From: Halodesulfovibrio aestuarii | GTDB taxonomy: Bacteria; Desulfobacterota; Desulfovibrionia; Desulfovibrionales; Desulfovibrionaceae | Assembly: GCF_050571805.1 (NCBI RefSeq) | Contig: NZ_CP192219.1 | Length of the DNA stretch: 64,000 nt | Reading direction: 5' to 3' (one strand) | The notes under the pieces: generated by a model | The model's input: only the letters and a program-made list of their open reading frames with translations | The model's database searches: none | Told to the model about the DNA's origin: nothing | Program-made: the position numbers and the translations under genes | In this document: positions 27,305 to 36,794 of the stretch, piece by piece | Position numbering within the stretch: the stretch's first letter is position 1 | How the letters are laid out: every line of letters starts with the position of its first letter

Positions 27305-29377
27305 CTAGCTTTCGCAGCAGCAGTCAGTAAGTGCGCTAAGTGCGTATTCCTGACGTTCGCGGTACTCTTCCTGTTTACCTTTGTTCCAGCGCTTAACTGG
27401 GCGGTAGTAACCGACAACACGGGTATACACTTCAGCTTCGTTGCCGCAGGTAGGGCAATTAAAGTGTTCGCCGTTGATGTAGCCGTGTTCCTTACAAATG
27501 GAGAAAGTCGGAGTCACGGAAATGTAAGGAATTTTAGTATTAGTCATCGCTTTGATGAGGTAATTCTTGATGCTTTCCGGTTCCGGTACAGCTTCACCGA
27601 GGAAGGAGTGGAATACGGTACCACCGTTGTAGAGGGTCTGCAGTTCGTTCTGGTGCTCAAGAGCATAGAAAACGTCACTGGTCAGACCTACTGGAAGCAG
27701 GGTGGAGTTGGTGTAGTACGGTACTTCGTTACCAGCAGAGATGATGTCTGAGTAGAGGTCTTTGTCTGTTTTTGCCAAGCGGTAGCAAGTACCTTCGCCC
27801 GGAGTTGCCTCAAGGTTGTACAGGTTTCCGGTCTCTTCCTGGAAGCGCACGGTGAGAGTACGCAGGTGGTTGAGAACACGACGCATAAGACGCAGACCGC
27901 TTTCCGTTTCGATACCTTTTCCGAGCAGGTTGAGGCATGCTTCATGACCACCGATAAGACCGATGGTTGAGAAGTGGCCTTTGTAGCCGTTTTTGAGGTA
28001 GCGACGGGAGAATGGGAACATGCCTGCTTCGAGGTTTTTCTGGCAGAGCTTGCGTTTGAATTCGAGAGATTCTTTTGCCATTTCTGCGTATTCTTCAACG
28101 AGGTCGAGGAAGTCTTCTTCGTTATGTGCAAGGTACGCAAGCTTAGGCAGGTTCAAGGTAACAACACCGATGGAGCCGGTGAGGTCGCCAGCGCCGAACA
28201 GTCCGCCAGTCTTTTTGCGTATTTCGCGAAGATCCATCTGCAGACGGCAGCACATAGAACGGACATCTTCCGGATTAAGATCGGAGTTGATGAAGTTCTG
28301 GAAGTACGGAACGCCGTACTTAGCTGTAAGTTCCATAAGAAGCTGAGCTGGTTCAGAGTCCCAGTCAAAGTCTTTGGTAACGTTATATGTAGGAATAGGG
28401 AAAGAGAATATACGACCATCTGCGTCACCTTCGAGCATAACCTCGAGGAATGCACGGTTAATCATATCCATTTCTTTCTGGTATTCGCCGTAGGTCGTGT
28501 CCTGGAACTCGCCACCAATGATGATTGGTTCCTTAGCAATATGCGCAGGAACTACCATGTCGAAGGTAAAGTTGGTGAACGGGCTTTGACCACCCCAGCG
28601 GGATGTTGTGTTCAAGTTGAAAACGAGTTTCTGGATCTGCTGACGAACATTCGCGTAATCAAGATTGTCGTGGCGGATTAATGGTGCAAGGTAGGTGTCA
28701 ATGTTGTTGAATGCCTGTGCACCGGACCATTCGTTTTGCAGCGTACCAAGAAAGTTTACAATCTGACCACAAGCGGAATCGAAGTGTTTTGCTGGTGCAG
28801 AGCAGCAACGGCCTTCAAGGTTAAACCCTTCGAGCAGCAGGTCACGCAGGCTCCAACCGGAGCAGTAGCCAGCAAGACCAAAGGAAAGATCATGAATGTG
28901 GAAGTAGCCGTGAGTGTGAGCCAGACGGATTTCTTCCGGATATTTTTCAAGCACGTAACGAGCCTGAACAGAACCTGCCATATGCAGGATAAGACCCTGA
29001 AATGAATGCCCCATGTTGGAGTTTTCGTTTACGCGCCAATCGCTACGGTCAAGATAGCTTTCGATCATGCTGGCGACGTCAAAGTATGCCTGATCCTGAG
29101 TACGCATTTCACGGCGTTTTTCACGGTAAATGATGTAACGTTCTGCAACAGCGTACAAGCGAGCTTCCATGAGTACTTGCTGTACAGTATCTTGTACTTG
29201 TTCTTGCTCTGGAGCTTCAACATTCGCAAGTTTTTCTTCAACTTTACGTGCAAGTCGTTTGGAAAGGAGTGGGTCTTTGATGCCACTGCTTTTAAGTGCT
29301 TTGAGGATAGCTTGGGCAATTCGTTCGAGGGACCAAGTTTCGATGCAACCGTCTCGCTTGAGAATCTGTTTAGGCAT
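27305..29377 (-). CDS. nrdD: Anaerobic (class III) ribonucleoside-triphosphate reductase
   Basis: Makes dNTPs under anoxia with a glycyl radical. From the ATG at 29377 (CGGAG site) it has 690 residues. An ATP-cone domain for allosteric control fills about 1-95 (MPKQILKRDGCIETWSLERI). The reductase barrel follows. Near the C-terminus a zinc site (CKEHGY...CPTCGNE) precedes the radical motif RVVGYYRPVKRWNKGKQEEY, with Gly at about 656. The protein ends in three consecutive cysteines (CCCES). The activase NrdG is not in the window next to it. A cobalamin riboswitch about 190 bases upstream indicates repression when B12 allows the class II enzyme to work. Confidence 0.96.
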   Translation of the reverse strand: MPKQILKRDGCIETWSLERIAQAILKALKSSGIKDPLLSKRLARKVEEKLANVEAPEQEQVQDTVQQVLMEARLYAVAERYIIYREKRREMRTQDQAYFDVASMIESYLDRSDWRVNENSNMGHSFQGLILHMAGSVQARYVLEKYPEEIRLAHTHGYFHIHDLSFGLAGYCSGWSLRDLLLEGFNLEGRCCSAPAKHFDSACGQIVNFLGTLQNEWSGAQAFNNIDTYLAPLIRHDNLDYANVRQQIQKLVFNLNTTSRWGGQSPFTNFTFDMVVPAHIAKEPIIIGGEFQDTTYGEYQKEMDMINRAFLEVMLEGDADGRIFSFPIPTYNVTKDFDWDSEPAQLLMELTAKYGVPYFQNFINSDLNPEDVRSMCCRLQMDLREIRKKTGGLFGAGDLTGSIGVVTLNLPKLAYLAHNEEDFLDLVEEYAEMAKESLEFKRKLCQKNLEAGMFPFSRRYLKNGYKGHFSTIGLIGGHEACLNLLGKGIETESGLRLMRRVLNHLRTLTVRFQEETGNLYNLEATPGEGTCYRLAKTDKDLYSDIISAGNEVPYYTNSTLLPVGLTSDVFYALEHQNELQTLYNGGTVFHSFLGEAVPEPESIKNYLIKAMTNTKIPYISVTPTFSICKEHGYINGEHFNCPTCGNEAEVYTRVVGYYRPVKRWNKGKQEEYRERQEYALSALTDCCCES

Positions 29378-29570
29378 TATAACTCCGGACGTCATAAAAA
29401 GTGCATAGCAAAAGTAGAGCACACGAAAAGAACGCATGCGTGCGACAGCAACTCGACATCTTATAGCCTGGGGTGTGTACGAAGCGGCAGAACCTCAACA
29501 TACGCAGGCACAGTTTTTTGATTATTTAGATTGAATACCGGTAGTACGCTTTGTACCGGTAGGGCTTCAG

Positions 29571-29739
29571 GAAGGGGGCTGGCTTTCTTACTTGCACTGC
29601 CGTGGGCGACAACTTTAAAAAACGGAAGTAAGATTACAGCGGCAGGACCGCACCGGATTTTTTAACCGGATTTCCTTTGCGCCTTTCGGCTCCTGAAGGA
29701 AGCATTCTTTGGGTGCCACAGAGCTACCAAAAACCCTTC
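29571..29739 (-). ncRNA. Cobalamin (AdoCbl) riboswitch upstream of nrdD
   Basis: Read on the minus strand, the leader holds the conserved core AAAGGAAATCCGGT, then AAATCCGGTGCGGTCCTGCC and GCTGTAA (core 29634-29681). Further 3' is a B12-box variant, AAGTAAGAAAGCCAGCC, matching the consensus AAGTCAGGAGACCTGCC at the invariant positions. A closing helix P1 pairs GAAGGG (29734-29739) with CCCTTC (29571-29576). Just downstream, two copies of TACCGGTA (29537-29563 region) can form the expression-platform hairpin. Control of B12-independent isozymes by this RNA is known in other bacteria. Confidence 0.85.
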
Positions 29740-30154
29740 AGCGCATCAAGTGTGGAGTTTTATAAGATGGATAAATTAACAACTTATTCACAGTATAAAT
29801 ATATAAAATAATAGGTATATTTTTTTTACGCACAAATTGTATGTACCATTTTTGCACTTGAGTCCTTAAAGTTGGTTGTCTACTTTTTGACAGTCGTTTA
29901 TTGCGTCGTAAAATTGCTCTGAAAGCCCTGCTAACAGCGAATCGAGTGACAGAAGGCTGAAAGAAAAGCGGTTACAGTCTAGAGTGTGCTGTATCAATTG
30001 GTTGTATTATTGCTTTTAAAAAATGAGTAAAATATATAACAAATGATATTATTACCATTGAACGTTTGTGGTGGTGGGATAATTCAGGGGTTGCATTGTT
30101 ACTGGGTAGTCTTTGTGAAAAAGTAGCTAGTCGCATTAGCTGTTGAAAATAAAG
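29740..30154. other. AT-rich intergenic region upstream of the nrdD riboswitch
   Basis: About 400 bases without a credible gene on either strand. The part 29765-29850 is very AT-rich and must hold the nrdD promoter. I see no second structured RNA and no clear NrdR box. Confidence 0.4.
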
Positions 30155-30181
30155 AAAGTCCGTATAATTTGTACGGACTTT
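30155..30181. terminator. Terminator downstream of the helicase gene
   Basis: AAAGTCCGTA (30155-30164) and TACGGACTTT (30172-30181) form a 10-bp stem right after the helicase stop codon, with T-rich sequence on both sides. Confidence 0.75.
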
Positions 30182-30183
30182 TT

Positions 30184-32973
30184 CTATTTAGCCTTGTTCC
30201 AACCTTTGCCTCGATGGCGTTCTGGAATATTTCGCATGCCTTGAATAACTGGGCAAGGTGCGAGGCGCTGGTTTTTCAGTAACCTGTTATCCAGTACAAT
30301 TACGAGGCCGGAATCCGTTTCGCGTCTGATGAGCCTACCGGCACCCTGTCTGAATTTGATTGCCGTTTCGTAGCGGTAACGTTCCCAGAATACACCGTCT
30401 GGCAGGAACCGTTTTCGGGCATCCATAAGCGGAGAATTGGGCGCGGGGAACGGCAGCCGTGTTATGATGACCTGCGTGAGCGTATTTCCTGGAAAATCGA
30501 CACCATGCCAGAATGTTTCTACTCCGAAGAGAACGCTTTCGCGCGTTGTTCTGAATTCTTCAATAAGCGCGGTGGCAGGTTCTCCTTTGCGTTGGAACAG
30601 CAGCGGATAGCTGCCGTCGTAGGTTGCTTCAAATTCTTTTCGCAGGGCTTCCAAATCTTCATAACTGGCGCAGAGTACAAGTGTTGCTCCGTCATTGTAT
30701 TCAATGAGTTTTGGCAGCACCGTGAGCGTGTATTCCAGCCAGAGCTTTTTGTGTTCGTAAAGGGCGCTTGGTGCATCTGAAGGAACAACGAGCGAATAGT
30801 CGGGCGTAAAGGGCGGTGCGACGCGGGCGACAAAACACGGTTTGGGTGGTGCTTCTTTATCTGAAAAGGTGAGGACATCTGATTTACCCAGCCCCAGAGT
30901 GCGACGATACGGAGTAAAACTGGATTGATGGGTGAGGGTGGCAGACGTCAGAATAATGGTGTCTCGCTGTTTGATAATTGATTCGCGAATAAAGGCCCCC
31001 AGATAGACCTGCCCACCGCAGAGTAACCAGTTGCGGGGGAAAACTTGGATAGAATTCCATGTGCCGTCTTCGTGCAGGCCTTTGCGGATGAGCATCAGAT
31101 TGACGCTGGCTTCTTGCAGCAGAGTACGCATTGTGCGGCAACGGGAAATGCTTTTGTATCCCAGTGGAAGGTTGCCCGCTTTTTTGCCGGAAAAGAAGGC
31201 AGATAGTTCGTGGATACGCTCAAGGTGTTTGTTGAGAATTTCGAGATCGTTTGTGATATCACCTTTTGTGAAGGCCTGATGGGTAGGCGTTACCGGAACA
31301 GCACCGTACGCTGCGGCCTGATTCATTTGTTTGAACTGATCGCGAAGTGCATCTATTTTTGTGACGGTGTAGGCAATTTCACTGACCACAGCTTCCGCTT
31401 GATACTCGATTGCCTCGGGTGTGGAGGGTGCAAGAATAAGTTTGCGGCATTGTTCGCGCAGGTAGCGGCAATAGAAGAAAATATCTGAAGTAGAGAATTC
31501 CGGACTCAACGTCGTACGAACCGCATCTTCAAAGTGATTTGCTTCGTCGATGATGCAATGTTTGAACAACTCGCTTAGTTGCGGGTCTTGTTCCATCAAT
31601 ACAAGTTTGTTGTGGTTGGTAATGACAAGACGTGACTGGGCGGCTTCCGCGGTGACAATGTTGCCGGGACATTGCTTGTGTGTACTGAAGCAGCCGCTTC
31701 CTGCAGAGACTTCCTGCGCAATGTTGCTCAGGATTCTGCCTTCATCAAAATATGCGCGCATACGCGGCGTGACATCGTCAAGATCCGTAATCCGATACTG
31801 GTAACAGATATTCGCAAAGTAGAGCCATGAGAGCATCTCCATGCCGTCAAGCAGGGGCGAGAGGATGTCATTTAATTTCTGCGCACAGACGTAGTTCGAT
31901 TTGCCTTTGATGAGTGCGACAGGAATAGTGTTGTACTGTCCGAACAGTTCGCGGCAGGAATCGAGTTCGTTTCCGTACAACTGCTTTTGCAGACTCTTTG
32001 TGTACGTAGCAATTGCGACACGCTGCGTTGGATTGCGTTTCAAAAATTCCATGACAGGAAGCAGGTATCCAAGAGTTTTCCCCGTGCCCGTTCCTGCTTC
32101 TATGCATGCAACGGCATTGACATTTATAGCCCGCGCTACATGGGATGCATAGTCCACTTGCGGTTGGCGGACGGAATAGTCTTTCCGTTTGTGGGCAAGC
32201 TGTTCGTAAAGCTGTTGAATATCGTCCTCTGGTAATTCGTGAAATGCTTCCCGTTGGACAGTTGATTTTTCTTTTTTGGGTACCGTGTCTAAAAATTGTT
32301 CCCAGTCTGCTGTTTCCGGCTTTGATACAGGAGTAATAAGAGCATTGCCGAAATAGTCGACGAAGTGTTCCAGCATGTGGCAACAAAATGTGCCAAAAAG
32401 AGTGTTGCTGGTACGGAGATAGTAACGCAGGGCACTTGTGGCGGGGAACGTTGTGTCGTTTAACACGGTACCGAATAAATGTTCTAGAAAATCAGCACAC
32501 AGCTTGGCTCCTTCCAAGGCTGAAAAGCTGATTTTTTGACGCTCCTGCTTATGGAGATATTCCCATAGTGATTTTGCTGTGGCGGCACCTGTCCACGGCA
32601 TAAAATAGTCAGCAAGAAGGGCGGCATCAATAATTCGTTCGTTGTTGCAGAGCGGCTCCAGTGAAATGATATGTCCGTTTGGAACGTAGCCCACCACATG
32701 GTCAATGCCCTCTAAGAAATCTTGAAGATGGCCGGATACAGTAATTTCGTCCGGCGCTTTTTTTAGTTTTGCTTCACCCAGTTGGGAATGAGCATATTCC
32801 CGTGCACGAAGTTTCCCTGAACGGATATGTGAGGTGAATTCAGTTACTGTAGCGTGTTGGGAAATACGTAAGGCTGCAACGGAGTAAATTCGTTTCTCAC
32901 CGTTGCTGAGGCTGCGTTCATGCCCGAAGACAATGGCAATGTCTTCGATGGGAGTGTTAAAAGGGCGAAACAT
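30184..32973 (-). CDS. DinG-type superfamily 2 ATP-dependent helicase
   Basis: A 929-residue helicase of the XPD/DinG group, 5'-3' DNA unwinding, cytoplasmic. Walker A is CIEAGTGTGKTLGYLLPV (about residue 290). The DEAH box appears as CIIDEANHFEDAV, and motif VI as KFRQGAGRLIRRETD. Spaced cysteines after the first helicase motif (SNYVCAQKL, ANICYQY, GCFSTHKQCPGN) fit the Fe-S cluster of this family. The first 200 residues look like a DEDD exonuclease fold in hydrophobic pattern and length but lack the catalytic acids, so nuclease activity is unlikely. It is transcribed alone. Confidence 0.88.
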   Translation of the reverse strand: MFRPFNTPIEDIAIVFGHERSLSNGEKRIYSVAALRISQHATVTEFTSHIRSGKLRAREYAHSQLGEAKLKKAPDEITVSGHLQDFLEGIDHVVGYVPNGHIISLEPLCNNERIIDAALLADYFMPWTGAATAKSLWEYLHKQERQKISFSALEGAKLCADFLEHLFGTVLNDTTFPATSALRYYLRTSNTLFGTFCCHMLEHFVDYFGNALITPVSKPETADWEQFLDTVPKKEKSTVQREAFHELPEDDIQQLYEQLAHKRKDYSVRQPQVDYASHVARAINVNAVACIEAGTGTGKTLGYLLPVMEFLKRNPTQRVAIATYTKSLQKQLYGNELDSCRELFGQYNTIPVALIKGKSNYVCAQKLNDILSPLLDGMEMLSWLYFANICYQYRITDLDDVTPRMRAYFDEGRILSNIAQEVSAGSGCFSTHKQCPGNIVTAEAAQSRLVITNHNKLVLMEQDPQLSELFKHCIIDEANHFEDAVRTTLSPEFSTSDIFFYCRYLREQCRKLILAPSTPEAIEYQAEAVVSEIAYTVTKIDALRDQFKQMNQAAAYGAVPVTPTHQAFTKGDITNDLEILNKHLERIHELSAFFSGKKAGNLPLGYKSISRCRTMRTLLQEASVNLMLIRKGLHEDGTWNSIQVFPRNWLLCGGQVYLGAFIRESIIKQRDTIILTSATLTHQSSFTPYRRTLGLGKSDVLTFSDKEAPPKPCFVARVAPPFTPDYSLVVPSDAPSALYEHKKLWLEYTLTVLPKLIEYNDGATLVLCASYEDLEALRKEFEATYDGSYPLLFQRKGEPATALIEEFRTTRESVLFGVETFWHGVDFPGNTLTQVIITRLPFPAPNSPLMDARKRFLPDGVFWERYRYETAIKFRQGAGRLIRRETDSGLVIVLDNRLLKNQRLAPCPVIQGMRNIPERHRGKGWNKAK

Positions 32974-33144
32974 ATCTTTGGCATATCAGAAGCGAACAAG
33001 ACTGTCAGTTGTGATTTGTTGAACGCTTGTTTTGAACGTAACAGGCTTGGTAACAAGGTCTTATAAAGGGGAAAGGGCGGGCTGGTGAGAAGCTTGTTTC
33101 AACCAAGTTTCCCTCAGCCGCCGGAAGCAGACAATAACAGCTTT

Positions 33145-34746
33145 TTATTTCCGTATAATGAGCGGCTTTGCCAGACTTTTAAAGTGCGTCCCGTGTTCCT
33201 CAGGCGGATTCCGCCACTGGTGCCCGTTGCGCAGCAGTAACTCGTCTGATGCTTTAGGCCCCCATGATCCGGCACTGTATGTATGCAGTGGAGCTTGTTC
33301 CGGATGGTCACGCCAGAAGTTCAGGACTGGGTCAACAATCTTCCACGCAGCTTCTACACCTTCGCGGGAAAGAAAGAGTGTTCGGTCGCCGAGCATACAG
33401 TCCAGCAGCAGCCGTTCGTAGGCATCCTGTGGAACAGTATCAAATACTTCAGAATATTTGAAAGAGAGGGACAGACTCGCCATGCAGGCTTTTGGTCCCG
33501 GTTGTTTTGTGTGGATGGTCAGATCAACGCCTTCATTCGGCTGAATTTTCATAACCAGAATGTTTGACGGCATTTCGTGTTGTGATTCGAGTCCGAAAAG
33601 GGAGTGCGGAACCCGTTTGAAGGTGACCGCAATTTCTGATTCACGCATGCTCAGACGCTTTCCTGAGCGCATATAAATAGGTACATCCTGCCATCGCCAG
33701 TTATCTATATAGAGCTTCATGCCTACAAACGTTTCTGTTGTAGAATCCGGCGCAATGTTAGGCTCACTATGGTACCCATGTACATCTTCATTGTTTACTT
33801 TTCCTTCAACGTACTGGGCGCGCACAATGTTGTCTTTTAGTGTACGTTCCGACCATGGGCGGATGGCGTGTAACAGCTTTACACGTTCACTCTGGACACA
33901 ATGTGCTTTAAATCGTGTCGGAGGTTCCATGGTAACAAGTGAGAGCATTTGCAGCATGTGGTTTTGGAACATGTCCCGCAGGCATCCTGCTTTTTCATAA
34001 TAGCCGCCCCGATGCTCAACGCCTACTGATTCTGCAACGGTAATTTGAATATTGTCGATGTACCTCTGGTTCCAAAGTGGTTCAAACATAATGTTTGCAA
34101 AACGGAGCATTAAAATGGATTGCACCGTCTCTTTGCCAAGATAATGGTCGATACGGAAGATCTGTGATGGATTAAGCATTGAGGTGAGATGCTTATCCAG
34201 TTCAAGTGCAGATTTAAGATCATGACCGAACGGCTTTTCAAAAACAACTCGTGCCCACGGGTCTTCATTTTCGCCCTCCATGGTCAGTCCGGATTGAGAC
34301 AGTCGACTCACTACGGTCGGATGGAGTTGTGGCGGGAGGGCAAGATAGAAGAGTTTATTTTCTTTTTTAGTAAAATCGCAATCACAGCCAGCGGCTTTTT
34401 TTTGTAACCGCCTGTAAGCTTCAATATCGTTGTATTCTCCAGAGGTGTATCTGCATTGTGAAAGAAACGACTCGACCATCTGAGTGTCGCTTATTTTATG
34501 TACAGAAATAAGCGAGTTACGGATACGTTCCTTAAATTCTTCGTCGGTCATTTCAGTTCGTGCAAAACCCAGTATGTAGAAGGTAATAGGCATAAGATTT
34601 CGTGTATACAGATTGAACAGCGCCGGTATCAGCTTTCTGTAAACAAGGTCTCCGGACGCTCCGAAGATAATTATCCCGCAACTGTCCGGAGTTAATTCTT
34701 CACACGAGTTGGTGGCAGAAGAATATGTTGCTTTAATACTGGGCAT
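33145..34746 (-). CDS. zwf: Glucose-6-phosphate 1-dehydrogenase
   Basis: Oxidises glucose-6-phosphate to 6-phosphogluconolactone with NAD(P)+. The 533 residues show the nucleotide-binding IIIFGASGDLVYRKLIPALF (from about 25), the substrate motif EKPFGHDL (170-177) and the active-site RIDHYLGKETVQ (198-209), with the catalytic histidine at 201. The ATG at 34746 is 8 bp after the stop of the 6-phosphogluconate dehydrogenase gene, so the two form an operon. A lactonase gene (pgl) is not present in the cluster. Confidence 0.96.
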   Translation of the reverse strand: MPSIKATYSSATNSCEELTPDSCGIIIFGASGDLVYRKLIPALFNLYTRNLMPITFYILGFARTEMTDEEFKERIRNSLISVHKISDTQMVESFLSQCRYTSGEYNDIEAYRRLQKKAAGCDCDFTKKENKLFYLALPPQLHPTVVSRLSQSGLTMEGENEDPWARVVFEKPFGHDLKSALELDKHLTSMLNPSQIFRIDHYLGKETVQSILMLRFANIMFEPLWNQRYIDNIQITVAESVGVEHRGGYYEKAGCLRDMFQNHMLQMLSLVTMEPPTRFKAHCVQSERVKLLHAIRPWSERTLKDNIVRAQYVEGKVNNEDVHGYHSEPNIAPDSTTETFVGMKLYIDNWRWQDVPIYMRSGKRLSMRESEIAVTFKRVPHSLFGLESQHEMPSNILVMKIQPNEGVDLTIHTKQPGPKACMASLSLSFKYSEVFDTVPQDAYERLLLDCMLGDRTLFLSREGVEAAWKIVDPVLNFWRDHPEQAPLHTYSAGSWGPKASDELLLRNGHQWRNPPEEHGTHFKSLAKPLIIRK

Positions 34747-34754
34747 GGGGCTTC

Positions 34755-35654
34755 CTACTCTTTTCTCACGGCGTGTCCGCCGAATTCCTTACGTAGTGCG
34801 GCAAGAACTTTGTTAGAATACACGTCCTGCTGGCGGGATTCAAAACGCTTGAAAAGGGATTGTGCCAGAACAGGGGTGGAAATGCCGTATTCAATACTGT
34901 TGAGAATGGTCCAGCGCCCTTCACCGGAGTCGTTGACAAAACCTTTGATGGATTCAAGATCCGGATCGCGTTCATAAGCTATTGCCAACAATTCGAGCAG
35001 CCAGCTGCGCACAACACTGCCTTGGCCCCATAGATCCGCGATGCCTCCAAGATCAAGTTTTTCGAACGGGCCGTTTCGCATGAGGTCAAAGCCTTCACCG
35101 ATGGCTTCCATCATGGCGTATTCAATGCCGTTGTGTACCATCTTAATAAAATGGCCGGAGCCGACAGGGCCTACATGCTTCCAGCCGCGGGGAGGCGCCA
35201 GCGTATCAAAGATCGGTTTTGCCCGGCGTACAAAGCGATCTTTACCGCCGACCATGGTGCAGTATCCAACCTTTAATCCCCATACGCCTCCGGAAACTCC
35301 GGCATCAATGTAGCCGCAACCTTTTTCAACAAATGCTTTTGAATTTTCCAGATCATCCTTCCAGTAGGAATTGCCGCCTTCGATGACCAGATCATCCGAA
35401 CTGATTGCCTCTAAAACTTCTTTTAAAATAAGCTTTGTTACATTGCCGGAAGGCAGCATGCACCAGATTATACGTGGTGGAGTAAGGCGTTGCACGGCTT
35501 CTTTGATTGTTTGTGCTCCGATGGCTCCTTCGCTGACAATGGCTGCAACTTTGTCAGATGAACGGTTCCATACCACAACTTGATGTCCACCTTGAATAAG
35601 ACGGCGAGCCATGTTCATTCCCATACGGCCAAGACCGATCATTGCTATCTGCAT
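34755..35654 (-). CDS. gnd: 6-phosphogluconate dehydrogenase, decarboxylating, short (GndA-like) form
   Basis: Converts 6-phosphogluconate to ribulose-5-phosphate and CO2. At 299 residues from the ATG at 35654 it is the short, usually NAD-preferring form rather than the 470-residue type. The Rossmann motif is IAMIGLGRMGMNMARRL, followed by VIEGGNSYWKDD, DAGVSGGVWGLKVGYCTMVG and the catalytic GSGHFIKMVHNGIEYAMMEA with its conserved lysine. GAGGTAATAG precedes the start. First gene of the gnd-zwf pair. Confidence 0.95.
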   Translation of the reverse strand: MQIAMIGLGRMGMNMARRLIQGGHQVVVWNRSSDKVAAIVSEGAIGAQTIKEAVQRLTPPRIIWCMLPSGNVTKLILKEVLEAISSDDLVIEGGNSYWKDDLENSKAFVEKGCGYIDAGVSGGVWGLKVGYCTMVGGKDRFVRRAKPIFDTLAPPRGWKHVGPVGSGHFIKMVHNGIEYAMMEAIGEGFDLMRNGPFEKLDLGGIADLWGQGSVVRSWLLELLAIAYERDPDLESIKGFVNDSGEGRWTILNSIEYGISTPVLAQSLFKRFESRQQDVYSNKVLAALRKEFGGHAVRKE

Positions 35655-36044
35655 ACTATTACCTCTGAACATACTTTGTTTTCTGTAAAAAGAGAGGATT
35701 CATGTGATGATGCATTGCTAACCTATAAAATTTGGTGCCCGTTGTTCCTCTGCTATACTGTGCCCAAGAAGTATGAGTTTAAAAGTTGGTTGTTTTTTCA
35801 CCTGACAAAAGTTGTGGGTTAGAAATACATACTACAAAATACGTGAGCTGGGCTGTTAGTGCAATTCGCAGTGGTTATAAGTCTCAGTTCAACACAAGGA
35901 TGTATGACAGATTTATTCCGGTATGTTGCTGGGCTGGCTGAATGAGTTGCAAATAAAACGGTACACGGTACGGAATGGAGTGCTTAGGAGCGGGGGGCAT
36001 TATTACACTTTGTCAGCAAAATCAGTTCCTGTTATGTTCCTTGA
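35655..36044. other. Divergent intergenic region between gnd and the phosphoesterase gene
   Basis: 390 bases without a supported gene. It must contain promoters for the gnd-zwf operon (minus) and for the phosphoesterase-kinase genes (plus). No hairpin or clear operator stands out. Confidence 0.4.
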
Positions 36045-36779
36045 ATGCGAATCGTAATTCTGTCTGATATTCACGCAAATTATGAAGCTCTAACTAGTGT
36101 GCTGCATGATATTGAGCTGTCCTTTCCTGATGTTTCCGAGATAATTTCTCTTGGAGATATTGTGGGGTATGGGCCTGACCCTGAGTTGTGTGTGAAGACG
36201 GTTCAGGAACATGGAATTATTTCTGTTGCCGGAAACCATGAGCTTGGGGTGGGTCGTAGTAAGTATCGTTCCTGCTTTAATAGGCAGTCAGTGGAAGCGG
36301 TGGATAAAACCTCGCATATGCTTTCTGATACATCCTTGAAATACCTGCGCTCGCTTCCTCTTGTTCTTTCGTTGCACGGAGCCTTGTTTGTACACGGTCT
36401 GCCGCCTCGGTCGGCTTTCCAGTATATATGGGAGTTGAACGACGAACGAGTTCTATTGAAATTTTCCCGTTTCCCCGAACAAATAGCTTTTCTTGGACAC
36501 ACACATGAGCTTGGTCTTGTGCGTGCTGTGGGTGATACTGTAGAACGCAGTGATTTGCATGAAGGAACATACACTCTCGATTTTACCAGTCGATACATGG
36601 TGAATGCAGGCGCAGTAGGACAACCGCGTGACGGCGATCCCCGGGCAAAGTACCTTGTGTGGGACATAGAGTCCCATGAACTTACTGTGCGTTGCGTTGC
36701 ATATGACCCCACTGAGACGATTGCCAAGATGAAAGAACGCGGATTGCCGGAGCGATATGCCAGACGGTTACTTCCGTAG
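36045..36779 (+). CDS. Metallophosphoesterase (calcineurin-like)
   Basis: A 244-residue cytoplasmic phosphoesterase with all five metal-site motifs: SDIHANYEAL (7-16), LGDIVGYGPD, VAGNHE, HGLPP and GHTHELG. This set is shared by YfcE-like phosphodiesterases and by PrpE/ApaH-like protein phosphatases. The gene ends 15 bp before a Ser/Thr kinase, so it may remove phosphates placed by that kinase, but nucleotide or phosphodiester substrates are also possible. No clear Shine-Dalgarno precedes the ATG at 36045. Confidence 0.85.
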   Translation: MRIVILSDIHANYEALTSVLHDIELSFPDVSEIISLGDIVGYGPDPELCVKTVQEHGIISVAGNHELGVGRSKYRSCFNRQSVEAVDKTSHMLSDTSLKYLRSLPLVLSLHGALFVHGLPPRSAFQYIWELNDERVLLKFSRFPEQIAFLGHTHELGLVRAVGDTVERSDLHEGTYTLDFTSRYMVNAGAVGQPRDGDPRAKYLVWDIESHELTVRCVAYDPTETIAKMKERGLPERYARRLLP

Positions 36780-36794
36780 TCTACAGGAAATAAT

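Noticed and set aside
29765..29850. NrdR boxes upstream of nrdD
   Set aside because: The region is AT-rich and contains partial matches only; no tandem pair of the consensus was seen.
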